From contig CM074190.1 in the NCBI GenBank assembly GCA_037179385.1, forward strand, positions 8,581,784 through 8,645,783: 64,000 bases of DNA. Direction: 5' to 3'. Numbering within the stretch: position 1 is the first letter of the stretch; each line of letters opens with the position of its first letter. Source of the DNA: Holothuria scabra (taxonomy: Eukaryota; Echinodermata; Holothuroidea; Aspidochirotida; Holothuriidae). Positions 21,923 through 34,702 of the stretch are shown piece after piece. The notes below the pieces were generated by a model. The model did no database searches, was not told the origin of the DNA, and saw only the letters and a program-made list of their open reading frames with translations. A program made the translations under genes and the position numbers.

Positions 21923-24339
21923 TGTGCCAAATAAAGTGACAGCCGTTAATACACAGTGAGAATTTTATCGAAACTGCTTCTCACGGAAAATGTATGGCGG
22001 TAGTTATGGTTAACCGAGGGCGCTCTATCAAATTTTTTTGTTGTAACATGTCCTACGAATCCGTAAGGAATGCTATTTCCATCAATCTGATGATCAAGGG
22101 ATCAAGGAATGCAAGGTTTTCTTAGGGTTGTCATGGCCGTCACCAGTGGAGGGGGGGGGGGGGGCGAACGCAACCCCCTCCAGACCAAAAAAAAAATGGG
22201 GGAGGGGCATCGCCGTCGGGAATGGAGTGCCGCCAGGTGTGGAGATTTTTTTTAAAATGCGGTCGGAATTGTGTATGGAACGGCCAAACGGCAAAGTTTC
22301 CTACGTTTTTACTACTTCTAGAATTTCATTTGGCGAAGTTTCAGCTTGTCGTCGATCCATGAATTTTTCATGGAAATATTCGGTAAAAAAGCTTACATAT
22401 TTTCCGCCTCTCAATAAAAAAATCCTAGCCTTAAGTCTTCAGTTCACAACTCCAAAAGGCTAAGACAGCCATTACAGAGTGCCGCGCACAGACAGTTAAA
22501 AGAAGTCAACAACTGAAGGGCAACACAACCAAAACAAAAAGTGCAACTAGGAACTAAATTGAAATACAGACAAAACCACAAACCAAACAAACACAAAGCA
22601 ACCAGTGCAAGTAAAAACAAACAACAAGGGCCCTAAAGAGGTGACTGAATGAGGACCCATGTATTTGTCGATGGGTCTCTGGCTTCCCCAAACAACGACC
22701 AAAAACATCACCCAACCCCTCATTCGAATGACTGAAAACTATCTGGGATCCCGAAAGATACATCACTAGCACCGTATTAGTTCGCCTCAGTTAAAGTCAG
22801 CTCGTAGCAGTACGGGTTGACCTTTTACGCGACTACCGAATCCTTTGCGAAGCAGCACAACACCGTGGCCTAGTTATAGTCTAGCCAAGGTGCCGGAACT
22901 TGATTTCTTATAACAGGAATCAGTCATTTCATGCAAGTTGTGTTTTAGTGTAAAACAGTTTATAGTCCCCGTCAGGACATAGGTCCATAATAGTCACGTG
23001 GACAGACTCATTATTGGAGGATCACTAGCGTATAGACAGGGGGGCACATGGGGGACCATGCCCCCCTGTTCATGCCCGCAAAAAATGAATGAAAAATAAA
23101 TTACGATAGTGAAAGGTACGTTCGTCGCCTTGGCCTAGTCTGGCCCTAGGGTCATACTACAATTAGGAAACATATTCCATGGGTTCGTTCCGCATTTCTG
23201 TTGAGGTCCAACGGTGCACGCACTTTGAACGCGAACACTATTGAATACACTCAATCAGTGTTTACCAACAAATACCATCAAAATCCGTCAAAAGAGTTGG
23301 TAAGGGGCGCTTACTGAGCTCTATGCAGTGGGCGCGCTCACACTGTCGTCGCAATGGACGGTGGGTTCCAATTTGTCTACTCTCTCCGTGCGATCACGCA
23401 TGTATTCTTGCGAATGATCTATGCCAACCAATGCCAACCAGTGACATGAGCATAAACACTGTAATAGCCTATAGCACTACAAGCATCCAAAATCGATATT
23501 TGCTGGATTGCTCACCGAAACTAATCAACCAAATGTCACGTACAGTAGGCCCACAGTTTATTGATGCATCGTGCACTGTAAGCTGGGGTCTGTTGGCGGT
23601 CATTTGACCGACGGAGAGCCATCGGAGGTCCGCTGGCTTGACACCGTGGAAAGTGCATGATGGGTACAGATCTTTTGCCAAACATCCTCACGCCCGTCAG
23701 CGAAGACCCAGACATTTTTCCCGTCGATGGGCTGACAATGGCCTGAAAGGACCGATCAAATGTTCCTGACTAGCTGGGATAATTAGTTAGGCTACATGCA
23801 ATGTTCAAAATACAATTGCCGTTAAGCAGTGGAGTAGTGATCTAGTAAAGGAAATTTGATGTTAATAGAATTGAATGAAATTTCTTTTATTTCAGGAAAA
23901 AATATCTACGAATATAGGGGAAAATTCCACTACAAATAGTAAAATTTTTACTGTTTTACTGATCAATGTCCAGTTTTACTGATCAATGTCCAGGGTGTGT
24001 AAAATTTGTGAAAAAAAAAAAACAGTCATTCAACGTTTGCTGAAGTTGCCGTTGCGGGAAATATTACTTTCTTCTTTTTAGACAGTGATTACATACAGTT
24101 TATTGCCTTTTAGCATTCACAAGATACATAATGAAAAATTGAAAATAGTGAAATGCACCGCCAACTGGTAATGATCAAGGGCAATATACTTAGTATACCT
24201 TGAGGGGACATGATGAAAGAGGTGAGTCATTGACCAAGGGTCTTTTCCTGGAGATCCTTGAAACTTTATACACCATAAAGAAACATCTCGAGCATTCTGC
24301 AAGAAATACCAGATATACCTCACCAGACATCCAGAATGA
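21923..24339. other. DAW1 5' flank and intergenic DNA
   Basis: The DAW1 promoter should lie just right of 21922. No TATA box or unambiguous RFX X-box was identified. G- and C-homopolymers with GGGGGCACATGGGGGACC-type phrases at 22140-22210 and 23026-23080 look like ends of hAT-like elements (the latter starts CACTAGCGTAT), but no partner end or duplication was found. No gene is supported. Confidence 0.4.
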
Positions 24340-24342
24340 CAC

Positions 24343-26231
24343 CTAAGTTGAGTTCAGCGGAATTTAAGTTTTAAGTGAATTGTTTTGCAAACGGAAACTC
24401 AAAAAGCGGCTTCTAAGATCCCTGTATAAGCCTGGGAAATGTCATTTTCGACTATCTGAGACGTACGAATTTTCAAATTTTCTTCACGCTCCGCGCGAAC
24501 CTCAAATTTATTTTTAAAGTTATAGAGCGAGCTGCTGTAGGCCAAATTAATGGTTATCTTCATCAGAATGGTCTATATGCCCCTATGCAATCGGCGTATC
24601 GCTAATTTCATAGCACCGAAACCGCAATGCTAAGAATTCAGAACGATCTACTAAAAACTGTGGACCAACACCAAGAAACTGTTTTAGTAGGCCTACTACT
24701 ACTTACTAGACTTCCCAGCGGCGTTCGATACTATAGATCATGATATCACTCTTGAACGGTTGCAGGTTCGTTACGGTATTAATGGCACACCATCATTAAA
24801 GTGGTTTGATTCTTATTTAAAAGGGCGCACTCAATATGTGAATATAGGTGGAATTTTACCTGACCCATGTAGTCTGGATGAAGGAGTACCACAAGGCTCT
24901 GTACTTGGTCCATCCCTTTTCTCTATCTATGTAGCCCCACTAGGTGACATTATTACGGCTCATGGTATCAGTTATATATCCTATGAAGACGACACTCGGA
25001 TTTATCTATCCTTGGTGTCACTGTGGATAGCACCCTGCAATTGAAAGATAATGTGAACAATATAGTTTCTGCTGCTTCTTTTGCTATTTATAAGATTGGT
25101 CAATTAAGCAACTATCTTGATCGTAAACCCACGGAGCGTCTTCTTCATGCTTTTGTAACGTCACGTCTAGACTACTGTAATAGTCTTCTGTATGGGCTTC
25201 CATCAAACCATATTTCAAAGTAATAACGTATACAAAACTCCGCCGTAAGACTAGTAACGCGTTCTAAGAAGCATGATCATATTACTCCAATCCTCCGTGA
25301 GTTGCACTGGCTACCAGTATATTATCGTATTATTTATAAAATAGCTATACTAACCTTCAGATCATTACAACACATGGCCCCGGATTACATTTCAAGTCTC
25401 ACCACCAAATACTCACCAAGTCGCTGTTTACGATCATCATCTGAATTTTTTACTTTCTCATCCTCCAATTTCTAAAACTAAGTGTTATGGGGCCAGATCG
25501 TTTAATGTTGCTGCCCCTGAGGTTTGGAACAGCCTGCCTGCTATTGTGCGTTCTTTAACGAATTTTAATCATTTTAAAAAGAATTTGAAAACTTATTTTT
25601 TTAATTGTTTAAACTGATCACTATTTTTGCATTTTAGCTTTTGTTCTTTTCTGTGCTTTAAATTTTGATTTTATCTGCGTAACCGGGTGCTTTTTGTATT
25701 TTGTTTTAACCCTTTCTTTGTACAGTTGAGTGTTTTTGAAAAGCGCTTTATAAATAGCATTATTATTATTAACCAGTGGTGGAGCTCCGCTTAGATTGTC
25801 TTCCGGGCAGAATTACATTATTCGGGCAAAAAATCTCCTGCCCCAAACTGAAATGCTCCCTACGCCTATGGAAACACCTCACTCACTCGTGCACTGGAAC
25901 AGCTGCTCGCAACTTAGAGCAGGACTTCAACTTTGCAATCCTAGATCCATAGTCCAGTGGAGTGATAAACTGAACTGATCAGTATCCCAAAAGCGTGTTT
26001 GAATCTGAGAAAGATCACAAATTTTTCTCACCAGAATGAAAGACAAAATTAAACCTGGCAAATGTCACTTTCAGCCATTTGGGAGCAGTTAAAACCAAAA
26101 CACCAAGAATTGTACGCTCCGCGCCAACTGATGGTGGCGCAACGCGTAGATAGTAAGCTCCATCCCCCTACAAATGTATCCCCTCCCCCCACAGCCCCAC
26201 ACAAGAGAGGAAAATCCTATTTACGCCACTG
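24343..26231 (+). mobile_element. Non-autonomous hAT-like element fragment (family B), split by a LINE
   Basis: Two pieces, 24343-24508 and about 25772-26231, align in order with 30048-30599: AAATGTCATTTTCGAC, GAATTTTCAAATTTTCT, then GTGGTGGAGCTCCGC, GTGCACTGGAACAGCTGC and the end TTTACGCCACTG. A LINE separates them. Only the right terminus is present, and it matches the CAGTGGCGTA TIR in reverse complement. Confidence 0.7.
24510..25772 (+). pseudogene. L2/CR1-like LINE reverse transcriptase, 5'-truncated and deleted
   Basis: Plus-strand translation shows RT landmarks in order: a degraded QSAYR and FHSTETA block, AAFDTIDHD, LKWFDSYLKGRTQYVNIG, GVPQGSVLGPSLFSIYV, then SYEDDTRIYLS. The catalytic box is YEDD instead of YADD. 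The text then jumps to LGVTVDSTLQLKDN, so roughly 100 residues after the catalytic box are missing and the frame shifts. Later blocks are SRLDYCNSLLYGLPS and ELHWLPVYYRI. It ends in an ATT repeat at about 25757-25770. The apurinic endonuclease part is absent (5' truncation). It is not functional. Confidence 0.85.
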
Positions 26232-26922
26232 AATTTGATGTACCACCAGCTGAAAACTAAAACAAAATTGGAGCTGTATAAAATAGACATGGCAAGCAAA
26301 AATATCCTTACGAGACCTAGGGCTGTTAAAACACTTGCAAACATTGGGACGTGACAATGTGTACAAATGTCTCTCTAAAGTATTGACAGGGTTTACTTCA
26401 ATGCCAGTTACTTCAGCTTTAGCGGAAACAGCATCTTTGAAATATGGGGATTATTAAAATCTAAGCTCATGGGAGGATACAGGGGATGGGTCCAAGGGGT
26501 CCGGACCCCCCCCCCCCTTTTCAGGAGTAAAAAATATTTTCCAGAGGAAAGATAGTCGTAGTATTTCTTCCGTATTCACCAGAAGTAGCCTGCTGAAATG
26601 GCGTAATAATCAGAAACTTACGCGAATTTAAACTTCGGCAAGTTTTTACTTCATCTGTCGTCTCCCCCAAAACACCTTATTACTACCTCAATGCTGTCAG
26701 CGATTTACCGCTGCTTATCAACCAATGCCATAAGATTTGTCTGAGTGATGCGATGGTATTAATACGTTGTGGTACACGGACATGCACCCCCATAGCTTTG
26801 GAAAAAGGACATGCACCCTCCGCCACTCATCTTACCCCGTCAGTTACGCTCAGTGATATGCATGCCAACGTAACACTCGTTAGCGCTATAGCATTCACAT
26901 CTTTCGTTACGCTACATATCGA
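26232..26922. other. Intergenic, unassigned
   Basis: Contains a C-homopolymer near 26505 inside a GGGTCCGGACCCCCC phrase, probably an old element end. No gene. Confidence 0.4.
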
Positions 26923-27380
26923 GTAGACTTGGCCAAGTCTCTCGTGAGTGTTCCGCGGGGAGTTGACAACTTTCTCTTCAAAATCCCCCTACTGCAGCAT
27001 AGTACAGAATATCGTATTTCCCTTTTATCTAATACGCCCTCTATTGGTCAATTAATTCTATCGTTTCTTATGAGGCGCCGTATGTGACAAAATTATGTGC
27101 CAAATATATTGATTATACTTCTAAATATATATAGGTTATACCCAGATATATATAATTTACTCTCAAACTTCATATAAATAGGTTTTGCATAAACTATATA
27201 TAATAGTCATACACCATATATATCCCAACAAGCTATATATATTTGTCATGGTAAACATTGTATTAATAGACAATGTCCTGTATAGTTTTCCGTAATTTTG
27301 TCACTCTTTTTGTCACATCGGGGAGAGTAGATATATATAGATTACTAACACGCGAACAGCACGCGAGTAGGAGGTGCTTG
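26923..27380 (+). repeat. AT-rich dispersed repeat, copy 1
   Basis: 458 bp starting GTAGACTTGGCCAAGTCTC, running through an ATATATA-rich core and ending near GAGTAGGAGGTGCTTG. The reverse complement recurs at 41184-41672 along the whole length. No ORF; family unknown. Confidence 0.85.
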
Positions 27381-27749
27381 TTGAACATATATCACAACGG
27401 ACAGAGCTCAGCGCACATCTATTGCTGTCAGTAACTTGGCTTGTCAGAGAATTGCCAAGGACAATTTCTATAGGCAACAGAGTAAGGAATGTAAGATGAC
27501 CCTCTGGCTACTCTTTTATTAGGTCCCCGTTTGTGTTAATTGTACTGGTCTTTGTGTTATTACTGCACACTGGATCTGAAGGTTGCATCGCACAAAATAC
27601 CTGACGAGCAAAGAGAACGTATTATTCAAAGGCGGACAAGAAATGCCATAAATTTTGTATTGTACAGGTTACGACTGACGTACTGCGGGGAGCACAAACA
27701 CGAGAGATCGGAGAGCAGACTGAAAAGTGCAATCTTAGACACCTCAGCA

Positions 27750-27830
27750 CAGTGGCGTAGCTACGGGGGGGCTTGGGGAGCTGGATCTCCCACTGAATCG
27801 CCCAGCCCCCCCCCCCCCCACACACACACA
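27750..27830 (+). mobile_element. hAT-like left terminus (CAGTGGCGTAGC)
   Basis: CAGTGGCGTAGCTACGGGGG followed by a C-homopolymer. This is the same TIR as the proven element at 41711. No right end with the matching flank CCTCAGCA was found, so only the terminus is annotated. Confidence 0.55.
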
Positions 27831-27982
27831 CTGGCGACCTAGGCAAAAACTATGTTCATGCTGGCCCGCCGATGATAATATTCAATCCCGGCTACCCGGC
27901 TACTATGACATAGATACACTTGCGATAGATCCACGCAGTTGCAGGGTATTCTGCAATTGTGCTGCACTCTGAATTTCAGAAT

Positions 27983-28071
27983 TAATGGATGGATGGATGG
28001 ACGGACGGACGGACGGACGGACGGACGGACGGACGGACGGACGGACGGACGGATGGATGGATGGATGGATA
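27983..28071 (+). repeat. (GGAT)n(GGAC)n(GGAT)n microsatellite
   Basis: Tetranucleotide array with GGAC units in the middle and GGAT units at both ends. Confidence 0.95.
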
Positions 28072-28400
28072 TTTTTCTAGCAGATTTAGAGTGGCTGAAA
28101 TTGCCTACCTTGATGTGGTTTAGAGTCCGCCTCTAGCATCTGGCCTGTTTCTTTCTCCTGTAGGGATTTTTTCAATTCCTGGGGATGCACAAATTTGTTC
28201 CCAAATCATACTTGGTGTGGTGGGTAGAATATTTGAGTCAAATATGGTTGGAAAGAATTTGCACTTTGCACGGCCATGGCTGCCAGTCACTGGCCAGTGC
28301 AACAACCAAGCCCATGTTGGATCAATCCAACTCACGGATCGCAACCTTGTACTATTACCTCACAGGACCTCACTTAGCTCTTGGGTGGAGAAGACATTCT

Positions 28401-30599
28401 CAGTGGCGTACGAGGCGGGGCAGGGGGAACTGCCCCAAATTTCAGCAAAATCTAAATTCGGCAGGAATTTGGGAAAAATTCGGGCAGGATTCTGGAAAAA
28501 ATTCGGACAACCCTTGAATTTTGAAAGAATGGGGTGGCTTTTCAGAAAATTCCTGTATGTGGCTGAAATCTTAAAAAAGATATGCCCGAAAAAGGGAAAG
28601 CAACGTCATATAGTCAAAATAAATTTTTAATGGAAAACTAAGTCAAGGTTCTAAGGCTACACCTTCGGGCAGCGCAAAAAGGTATTATTCGTGACTTTAA
28701 CTTCACAAATAATCACAACACAATGCCCGATATTGTCGAATATACAAATTCTTCCAAGCATTTGCCCGAAAATGCAAAAGTATCGTAGTAAGTAAGTGTA
28801 ACAAAACTTACGAAAAATCATTAAAAAACCGCGACGGACACGTTTGGGAAAAAGAAACATTGCCTTAAAAGAAACATTCTTGAGCCTGATTTAAAATCTT
28901 GTGTAACACAATACCCGAAATAGCCGATTATTTTAATAGCTTCAATTGTTCAAATCTTTGCCGAAAAACAGAAAACGCTATATAAGAAGTATAATTTCCA
29001 TGGAAAACAACAAAGATCTGCAAACCATTTGAGTAAAAGGGGAAAAAAGGTTTTCATCACCCCCACATTTTTACTGTAGTCTTGCAAAAATTGCCCGAAA
29101 TGGTCAAATATTCGGGCAAAAGTTAAAAAAATGCTGGGACGTTTTCAACTGCAAAATTAATTCCACGGACAGACAGGAGAGTGTTCAGGTGCCCAAAAGT
29201 TTGCCATCTGTCCTGCTCTAGAGCCAAATACAGACAATGGTTATGAAAATCGGGTTATTTGCTTTTCGATACTCTAATGATGTAGCGAGAGAATGTCTTC
29301 CAAAAAGCCTGCTGCAAGAAGTCTGCTTCATTTAAACACACCTTGTAATGTTCATTTTTTCAAAAAGTAAAACCATATATAGTCGGAAGTTCGGGCAGTC
29401 ACACAATTTTATCAATATATTGAACTTAGACAAGATTCACAATAGGGTAAAATTCCTTAGCATGTTTTCAGTTCTGTTTTATGGTTTTCACCCGAAAACA
29501 TGAGGGACAATTTCATCGATTGGTAGTGATACATTTTATATATCTCGTAGTTTTTTTTACCAAATAGCGACTGCTTAGAACCCCCTATAAGCCTGGGAAA
29601 TGTCAGTTTCGACTGTCTCAGGGGTCCCATTTTTCAAAATTTTCTATTCGCTCCGCGCCAGCCAGTGGTGGCGCTCCGTGTAGAAAGTCTTTCCTGCAGA
29701 ATTTTTGTTTCAAGTGAACAGTTTTTTGAAAACGGAACCTCGAAATAGCGACTGCTTAGACCCTCTATAAACATAAGAAATGACATTTTTGGCTGTCTGA
29801 AGGGTCAGATTTTTCAAACTTTTCTGTACGTTTCGCCCCAACTGGTGACGCACCACTTACCACTTCATAGCAGAATTGAAGTTTTAAGTAAACACTTTTT
29901 GCAAGAGGAAACTTAAAATAGCGACTGCTTAGATTCCCCTATTATCCCGGGAAATGCCACTTTCAACTGTCTGAGGGGTCGGATATTTCAAAATTTTCTG
30001 CACTGTTCGCACCAACTAATGGTGGCGCTCCGCTTAGACTTTCTGACTGAATTTTAGTTTTGAGTGAACGTTTACCTGCAATTGGAGCTTAAACTAGCGA
30101 CTGCTTATATCCCCTTTATAAGTCTTGGAAATGTCATTTTCGACCGTCTGAGAGGTACGAATTTTCAAATTTTCTCAACCAGTGGTGGCGCTCCGCTTTG
30201 ACTGTCTTGTGGGCAGAATTACGTATTTCGGGCAAAATTCTTCTGCCTCAAAACTGAAATGCTCCCCTACGCCTATATCAGGCGTGCACTGGAACAGCTG
30301 CTTGCAACATACAGCAGAATTCCGGATTCGAAATCCTAGGATCTGAGCTAATCAGTGTCTCAAAAGTGTGTTCGAATCTTAGAAAAATCACAAATTTTTC
30401 TTACCAGAATTAAGGACAATTAAACCTGGCAAATGCCATTTCCAGCCATCTGGGAGGTTCCAAAAATCCAAAATTTTCTTTGTACGCTCCGCGCCAACTG
30501 ATGGTGGCGCTACACTTAGATATTTAACTCCAGCCCTGTACGAACGTGCTCCCCCCCCCCCCCCATAGCACCCTCGAAAAAATCCTAGCTACGCCACTG
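28401..30599 (+). mobile_element. Family B hAT-like element, copy 1 (no transposase)
   Basis: The left end is CAGTGGCGTACGAGGCGGGG. The right end in reverse complement is CAGTGGCGTAGCTAGGATTT. The left half repeats TTCGGGCA and TTGCCCGAAA. The right half (29570-30540) is a tandem of about 173-bp units, each with a GAAATGTCATTTTCGAC-like phrase, TTTTCAAAATTTTCT, CTCCGCGCC and GGTGGCGCTCCGCTTAGA. Flanking octamers differ (GACATTCT, TCACTCAG), so the two ends may belong to a recombined pair. No ORF of note. Confidence 0.65.
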
Positions 30600-30603
30600 T
30601 CAC

Positions 30604-30695
30604 TCAGCTTCCTTTTTATTCCTTATCTATATAAACGACTTGCCGACAATTGTCAGGCTATTTGCCCATGATTGTATCTTGTATTGTAAAATTAA
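30604..30695 (+). pseudogene. LINE reverse-transcriptase sliver
   Basis: About 30 codons read FLFLIYINDLPTIVRLFAHD then CILYC, the segment around the RT catalytic box, here FAHD instead of FADD. It starts right after the hAT-like right terminus, suggesting that the transposon had landed in this LINE. Confidence 0.65.
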
Positions 30696-30707
30696 ACCCC
30701 TCCCCCA

Positions 30708-31357
30708 TTATATGATGGTAAATTCTTTCCTTTTTTTGTTGATCAACGCGATTAAAGTATCCATCATGGAACCATGCTGATTTGTCTCGGGGGTTGCCCT
30801 TTGTGCCTGAAGAAGCTGATGATTTGCTTCAATAAGGCCTTTTTGAATTACGATTTTCGTGCCCTTCAGCTTTCGTCGGTTCTTAACGTACGTACAGCTC
30901 TCTGGCCTTGTAGTTTTGAAAATTAGCATTAATGCCTTTTGGCTTGCCCTGATCCTTCTTGCCAACTCGATGGGGCCGATCAATCTCCTACGGGTCTAGA
31001 TTAATACCAGGTACGTGGAGACGAGACTGGTAATGGCGGCATCGGTATTTACATTAAAAAGTTCGTCGACTCCAAAAGGCAATTTCTGCGTTAGTACTGT
31101 GCAAGGAGATTTACTTGGATTGAAGCAGAACAGCACTTATCCTCCCGTGAGTTGGATCTCTCTTGAACGGTTCTCATTTCCGTTGAAACTCTGCCAGTTT
31201 CAACTTTCAGTTCATGTATATTTCCCGATTGGATTTCAATTTGCTTCAAGAATTCGTCCATTTTTTCCAATGCTCTGTCAAAACATGCCTGCAGCTTGAT
31301 TTCAAAGTCTTTTCCTGAGAAGACTTGAGCAATTACCATGGTAACCATATCGGCCAT
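30708..31357 (-). pseudogene. LINE ORF1p-like remnant
   Basis: Two minus-strand open pieces in order. 31357-31091 has a charged, coiled-coil-like stretch (FDRALEKMDEFLKQIEIQSG). 30983-30708 contains a basic domain with CTYVKNRRKLKGTKIVIQK. This order (coiled coil then an NRRKLKGT-type domain) is typical of non-LTR retrotransposon ORF1 proteins. The two pieces are not in one uninterrupted frame. No RT is seen beside it on this strand. Confidence 0.5.
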
Positions 31358-31959
31358 CTCCTTTTCTTTTTTGAGATCTATGTGAATTTGTCAGTGTCCA
31401 CGGGAATAGTTAAATCCAACAGCAGAAGTATGTACAAGTCGCTGTTATTAAAGGGCCAATCCACTCACCCCAAACTACAATTTTATAGGGGGTTACTGAA
31501 ATTCGCAATTGGCTGAACTCTTATATTGACAGTTAATTCAAACAATACAGGGTACCAAAGCTGATATTACACAGCATGGACTGTACTGAAAGTGTTTTGA
31601 TTTTACACATTGACCTTTTTTATACTCACCCTGAAGCAATAAACTGAGATTGTGTCTGAATGAGGATGAATTTCAAACAATTGCGGGAGGGGCTTAAGTA
31701 AGAAGGCTAGGAGAATTGGTACTGTTTGGCGTGAGCGAATTGGGCCTTTAAATTTACCCACTGAAAGTACACTGTTATCTCCATAAGAAAGCTTGGGCTT
31801 GATAGGATGTAACTCACAGGGCGTCTGTCTTCAAGGTGTTCTTTAAAAGTTGAACTTAAAAAGTGTTTTTTCTTCTACAAAAAAAGCCAGTGTTATGCAG
31901 TTAGATCTTCCAATGGTGTATAAGTGGTGTTTAAATTTTCACTTCATACTGGATGGCCT

Positions 31960-32700
31960 TAAGGAGAGGTGACAAAATTTAAATTATGTCCCAGTACAAA
32001 CCTTGCCGCTGATGGCGCTTCTTGGCCATATAAGATTCATTTAGGTGTAGAACTCTCTTCAAACATGTGCTGGAAAGGCCACATTAATACAATAGCAGCT
32101 AAAGCAAATCTGACTTTGGGCATACTGAGAAGAAATCTTACTTATTGCGACAAGTCAACCAAAGAAACGGCCTAATTTGCTCTTCAGTGATTCTTAGATT
32201 ACTGTAATGTTGCCTGGTACCCTTACACCCAATCTGATAGGGGGATACTCATGAAAAGGTCCAGAGGAGAGCAGCCAGATTTATCTTTAACAACTAGAGT
32301 CGTCAGTCCAGCATTTCTGACATGATCAAAAATCTATATGGGATAGTCTTGAAACTCGACGACTGAGGGGACGTCTCCTAATAATTTATAAAAAAAAAAA
32401 AACACCACAGTTTACTCCAAAATAGTACGACTTAATTCGTGATTGACTCTCCAACCTCTGGAGGCTCGCCCGAAACTCGTCGCACTAGTGGGAAATACTT
32501 GTACCACCACCTTTCATCTAGTAAGTTACCAAAAATCCAAACCCAAGTACTAGCCTATACCCGGTTGGAATTCGCTACCTGAGCAGGTACGCTGTGCCCT
32601 TCAGATTCCTTTTAGAGTCAACTCATTTACTAAGTATTCAAAATTGCTGGCATAGTTAGCATTATCCGGCCAGGGAGCTGTTATTTGGGAATAACAGCTC
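31960..32700 (+). pseudogene. Jockey/CR1-like LINE, C-terminal RT fragment
   Basis: Plus-strand translation gives HLGVELSSNMCWKGHINTIA, AKANLTLGILRRNLTYC, then after a stop LDYCNVAWYPYTQSD and further shifted pieces. This is the post-catalytic part of a non-LTR reverse transcriptase. Frameshifts and stops make it dead. A perfect hairpin, GAGCTGTTAT and ATAACAGCTC around a 6-base loop, lies at 32674-32699 near its 3' end. Confidence 0.7.
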
Positions 32701-32962
32701 ACTCATCCACTCCCATAGCCCAAACTACGGTAACAGCAACTCCATAGTAACAGCACGGGATACCCTTCCAACCGTTTGTCCTGCAACTGAAAGAAGAAGA
32801 ATCATCTTCTTGCATCAATGCCAAATGCACATGCACAGATACCAGAAATTGAAGACGTTCAGGATGGCCACCCCTACCGTCTCGAGTGGCCATGGGAGTT
32901 TCCAAAACTCCTGGTAGGCCAGGAAAGAAGAGAAAACAGTCGTCAGAGTTTAGAGTACTGAC

Positions 32963-33134
32963 CAGTGGCGTAACCCTGGCCACGAAAAATGAAAAATTTG
33001 GAAAATTGCCACTTGTGACACCTGTTAGTCACAGTTTGCAAACTATGTCCCTTGTATAGTGTTGTTAACACTTGAAAATCGTAAAGGGTGCATTTTGTCC
33101 CCCTCCCCAGAAAAAAGGTCTAGATACGCCGCTG
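32963..33134. mobile_element. 172-bp hAT-like MITE with 8-bp target duplication
   Basis: It starts CAGTGGCGTAACC and ends, in reverse complement, CAGCGGCGTATCTAGACC. The flanks GTACTGAC and GTTCTGAC match at 7 of 8 bases. Confidence 0.75.
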
Positions 33135-33916
33135 GTTCTGACCTTACCAAAAGTCCAAAATGATGGGCATGGCAAAGGGTGTGCATTTGGGAGACTGGTT
33201 GGGGCATGATACTTTGTAACCATGGACCAGGGCGCCATGCACCTAACCAGGAACTTTTCAACTGGGCGAGGTGAAAGTTTTGGCGAGGGAGCAGCATAAC
33301 AGACCGCAGTTGGGCGAGAGAGGTGTGAGAGGCCGTGCCCTTCTCATATTGTGAATCATTTTTGTTTTTTAATGGTGAAATATATACATGTGAAGTTGGT
33401 GCATTGGCATACGAGGCATGGCGTGTAGGGGCTGCAGCCTTCACAGAGCAGGGAAAATGCTTAATATCAGGACACTGACACTTGTATTTTCAGGGCAACA
33501 GGGCAAGAGGACAGTGCAATGGGCAGTGCGGCGGAAAGCAGCGCTTGCCAACATGGTAAAATCCTTATTAGTTGAACATTTCATATTGTTGAATATGAAA
33601 TAGAAGTCATACGGTTAGAGAAATGCTCATCGCACACAATTGGACCCAAGCCAGCTTCTGTTACACCTTGTTCTTTCGTCGATTTAACTTGTGGTTTAAA
33701 TGTCTTTCTCCATAGTTTCTGTTGGGGAGGACTCATTCATACGGCCTGGGTGCTATCGTGGTAAAAAGGGAGAATCAGTTCAATTTGCAAAATTTTCAGA
33801 GCAAGCACACTCTGCCCACTTGTGAAATGTCTTCCGTACGCCTGTGATTTGTGGTGCATAAACTTTTCGGCATTTTAGAGAGATAAAGGCCAATTATTAT
33901 TAATCTAATGTACTAC
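33135..33916. other. Intergenic, unassigned
   Basis: Repeated GGGCGAG and GGCATACGAGGCATGG phrases suggest decayed element ends. No gene supported. Confidence 0.35.
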
Positions 33917-34702
33917 CATAGGAGTAACAAGCGGGATCTATGGAGGCAGACTGCCCTCCCCCAAATATTCACAAGAACAAAAATTCGAGCAGGAACGTGG
34001 AAAAAAATGCGGGCAGAAGTTTGGGAAAAATTCCGACAGCCAATTGATAAACAAAAATTGGCATTTTTTTTTTTAAATAAAAAAAAAAAACCCAAGCGTG
34101 AGCCACAACTGGAAAAGAAGCCGTGGACTTGGACCAAATCCTTAGAAACTGGGCAGTAAAATTCCATCTAACCCAACCTATCCTAACCCAATTGTGCCCA
34201 AATCTTAAGAGGATGTGTCCGAAAAACAAAAAAGCATCATACAGTCGTGGTAAAATTTTCATGAAAATCAACAAGATTACGAAAGTTCGTTGCTACACAT
34301 TCGGGCAGCGCAAAAAGCCATTATTCGTGAGCTTTACTTCACAGTCTTCCACAACACAATGTCCGAAATGGTCGAATATCCGAATTGTTCCAAACATTTG
34401 TCCGAAAAACAGAAAAGGATTCCAGTCATGGTACCATATGTACGAAAAAAATTGAAGAGATAAATTCTTGCTACAGACTTGGGAAGCATTTCTTTTAAAA
34501 GAAGCAATCATCATCTTCAACCTGTTTTAAATGTCGTGCAACACAATACCCGAATAGCAAATTATTTGAATACCTTCAATTTTTTTCCCGAAACAACAGA
34601 AAAAGCTATATTCAAAGTAAAATTTTCAAGGAAAGTGAAAACGATAACAAAGATTTGAGAAAAGTTTTCCCGGGCTCCATTCCATACAGTAGGCCTACCG
34701 GT
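33917..34702 (+). mobile_element. Family B hAT-like element, copy 2, left part
   Basis: It aligns with 28401-29075 in order (GCATTCGGGCAGCGCAAAAA-like block, TGGTCGAATAT, AACAAAGAT). It is split at 34702 by the 3.2-kb element, and its sequence resumes at 37935 (TACTGGTAATCTTGCA against TACTGTAGTCTTGCA of copy 1). The left terminus is diverged. Confidence 0.7.

Noticed and set aside
21923..22100. RFX X-box in the DAW1 promoter
   Set aside because: GTTAACCATAAC near 22000-22015 (minus) is only a partial match to the X-box consensus.
27983..28136. Asp/Gly/Arg/Thr repeat frame
   Set aside because: Translation of the GGAC/GGAT microsatellite.
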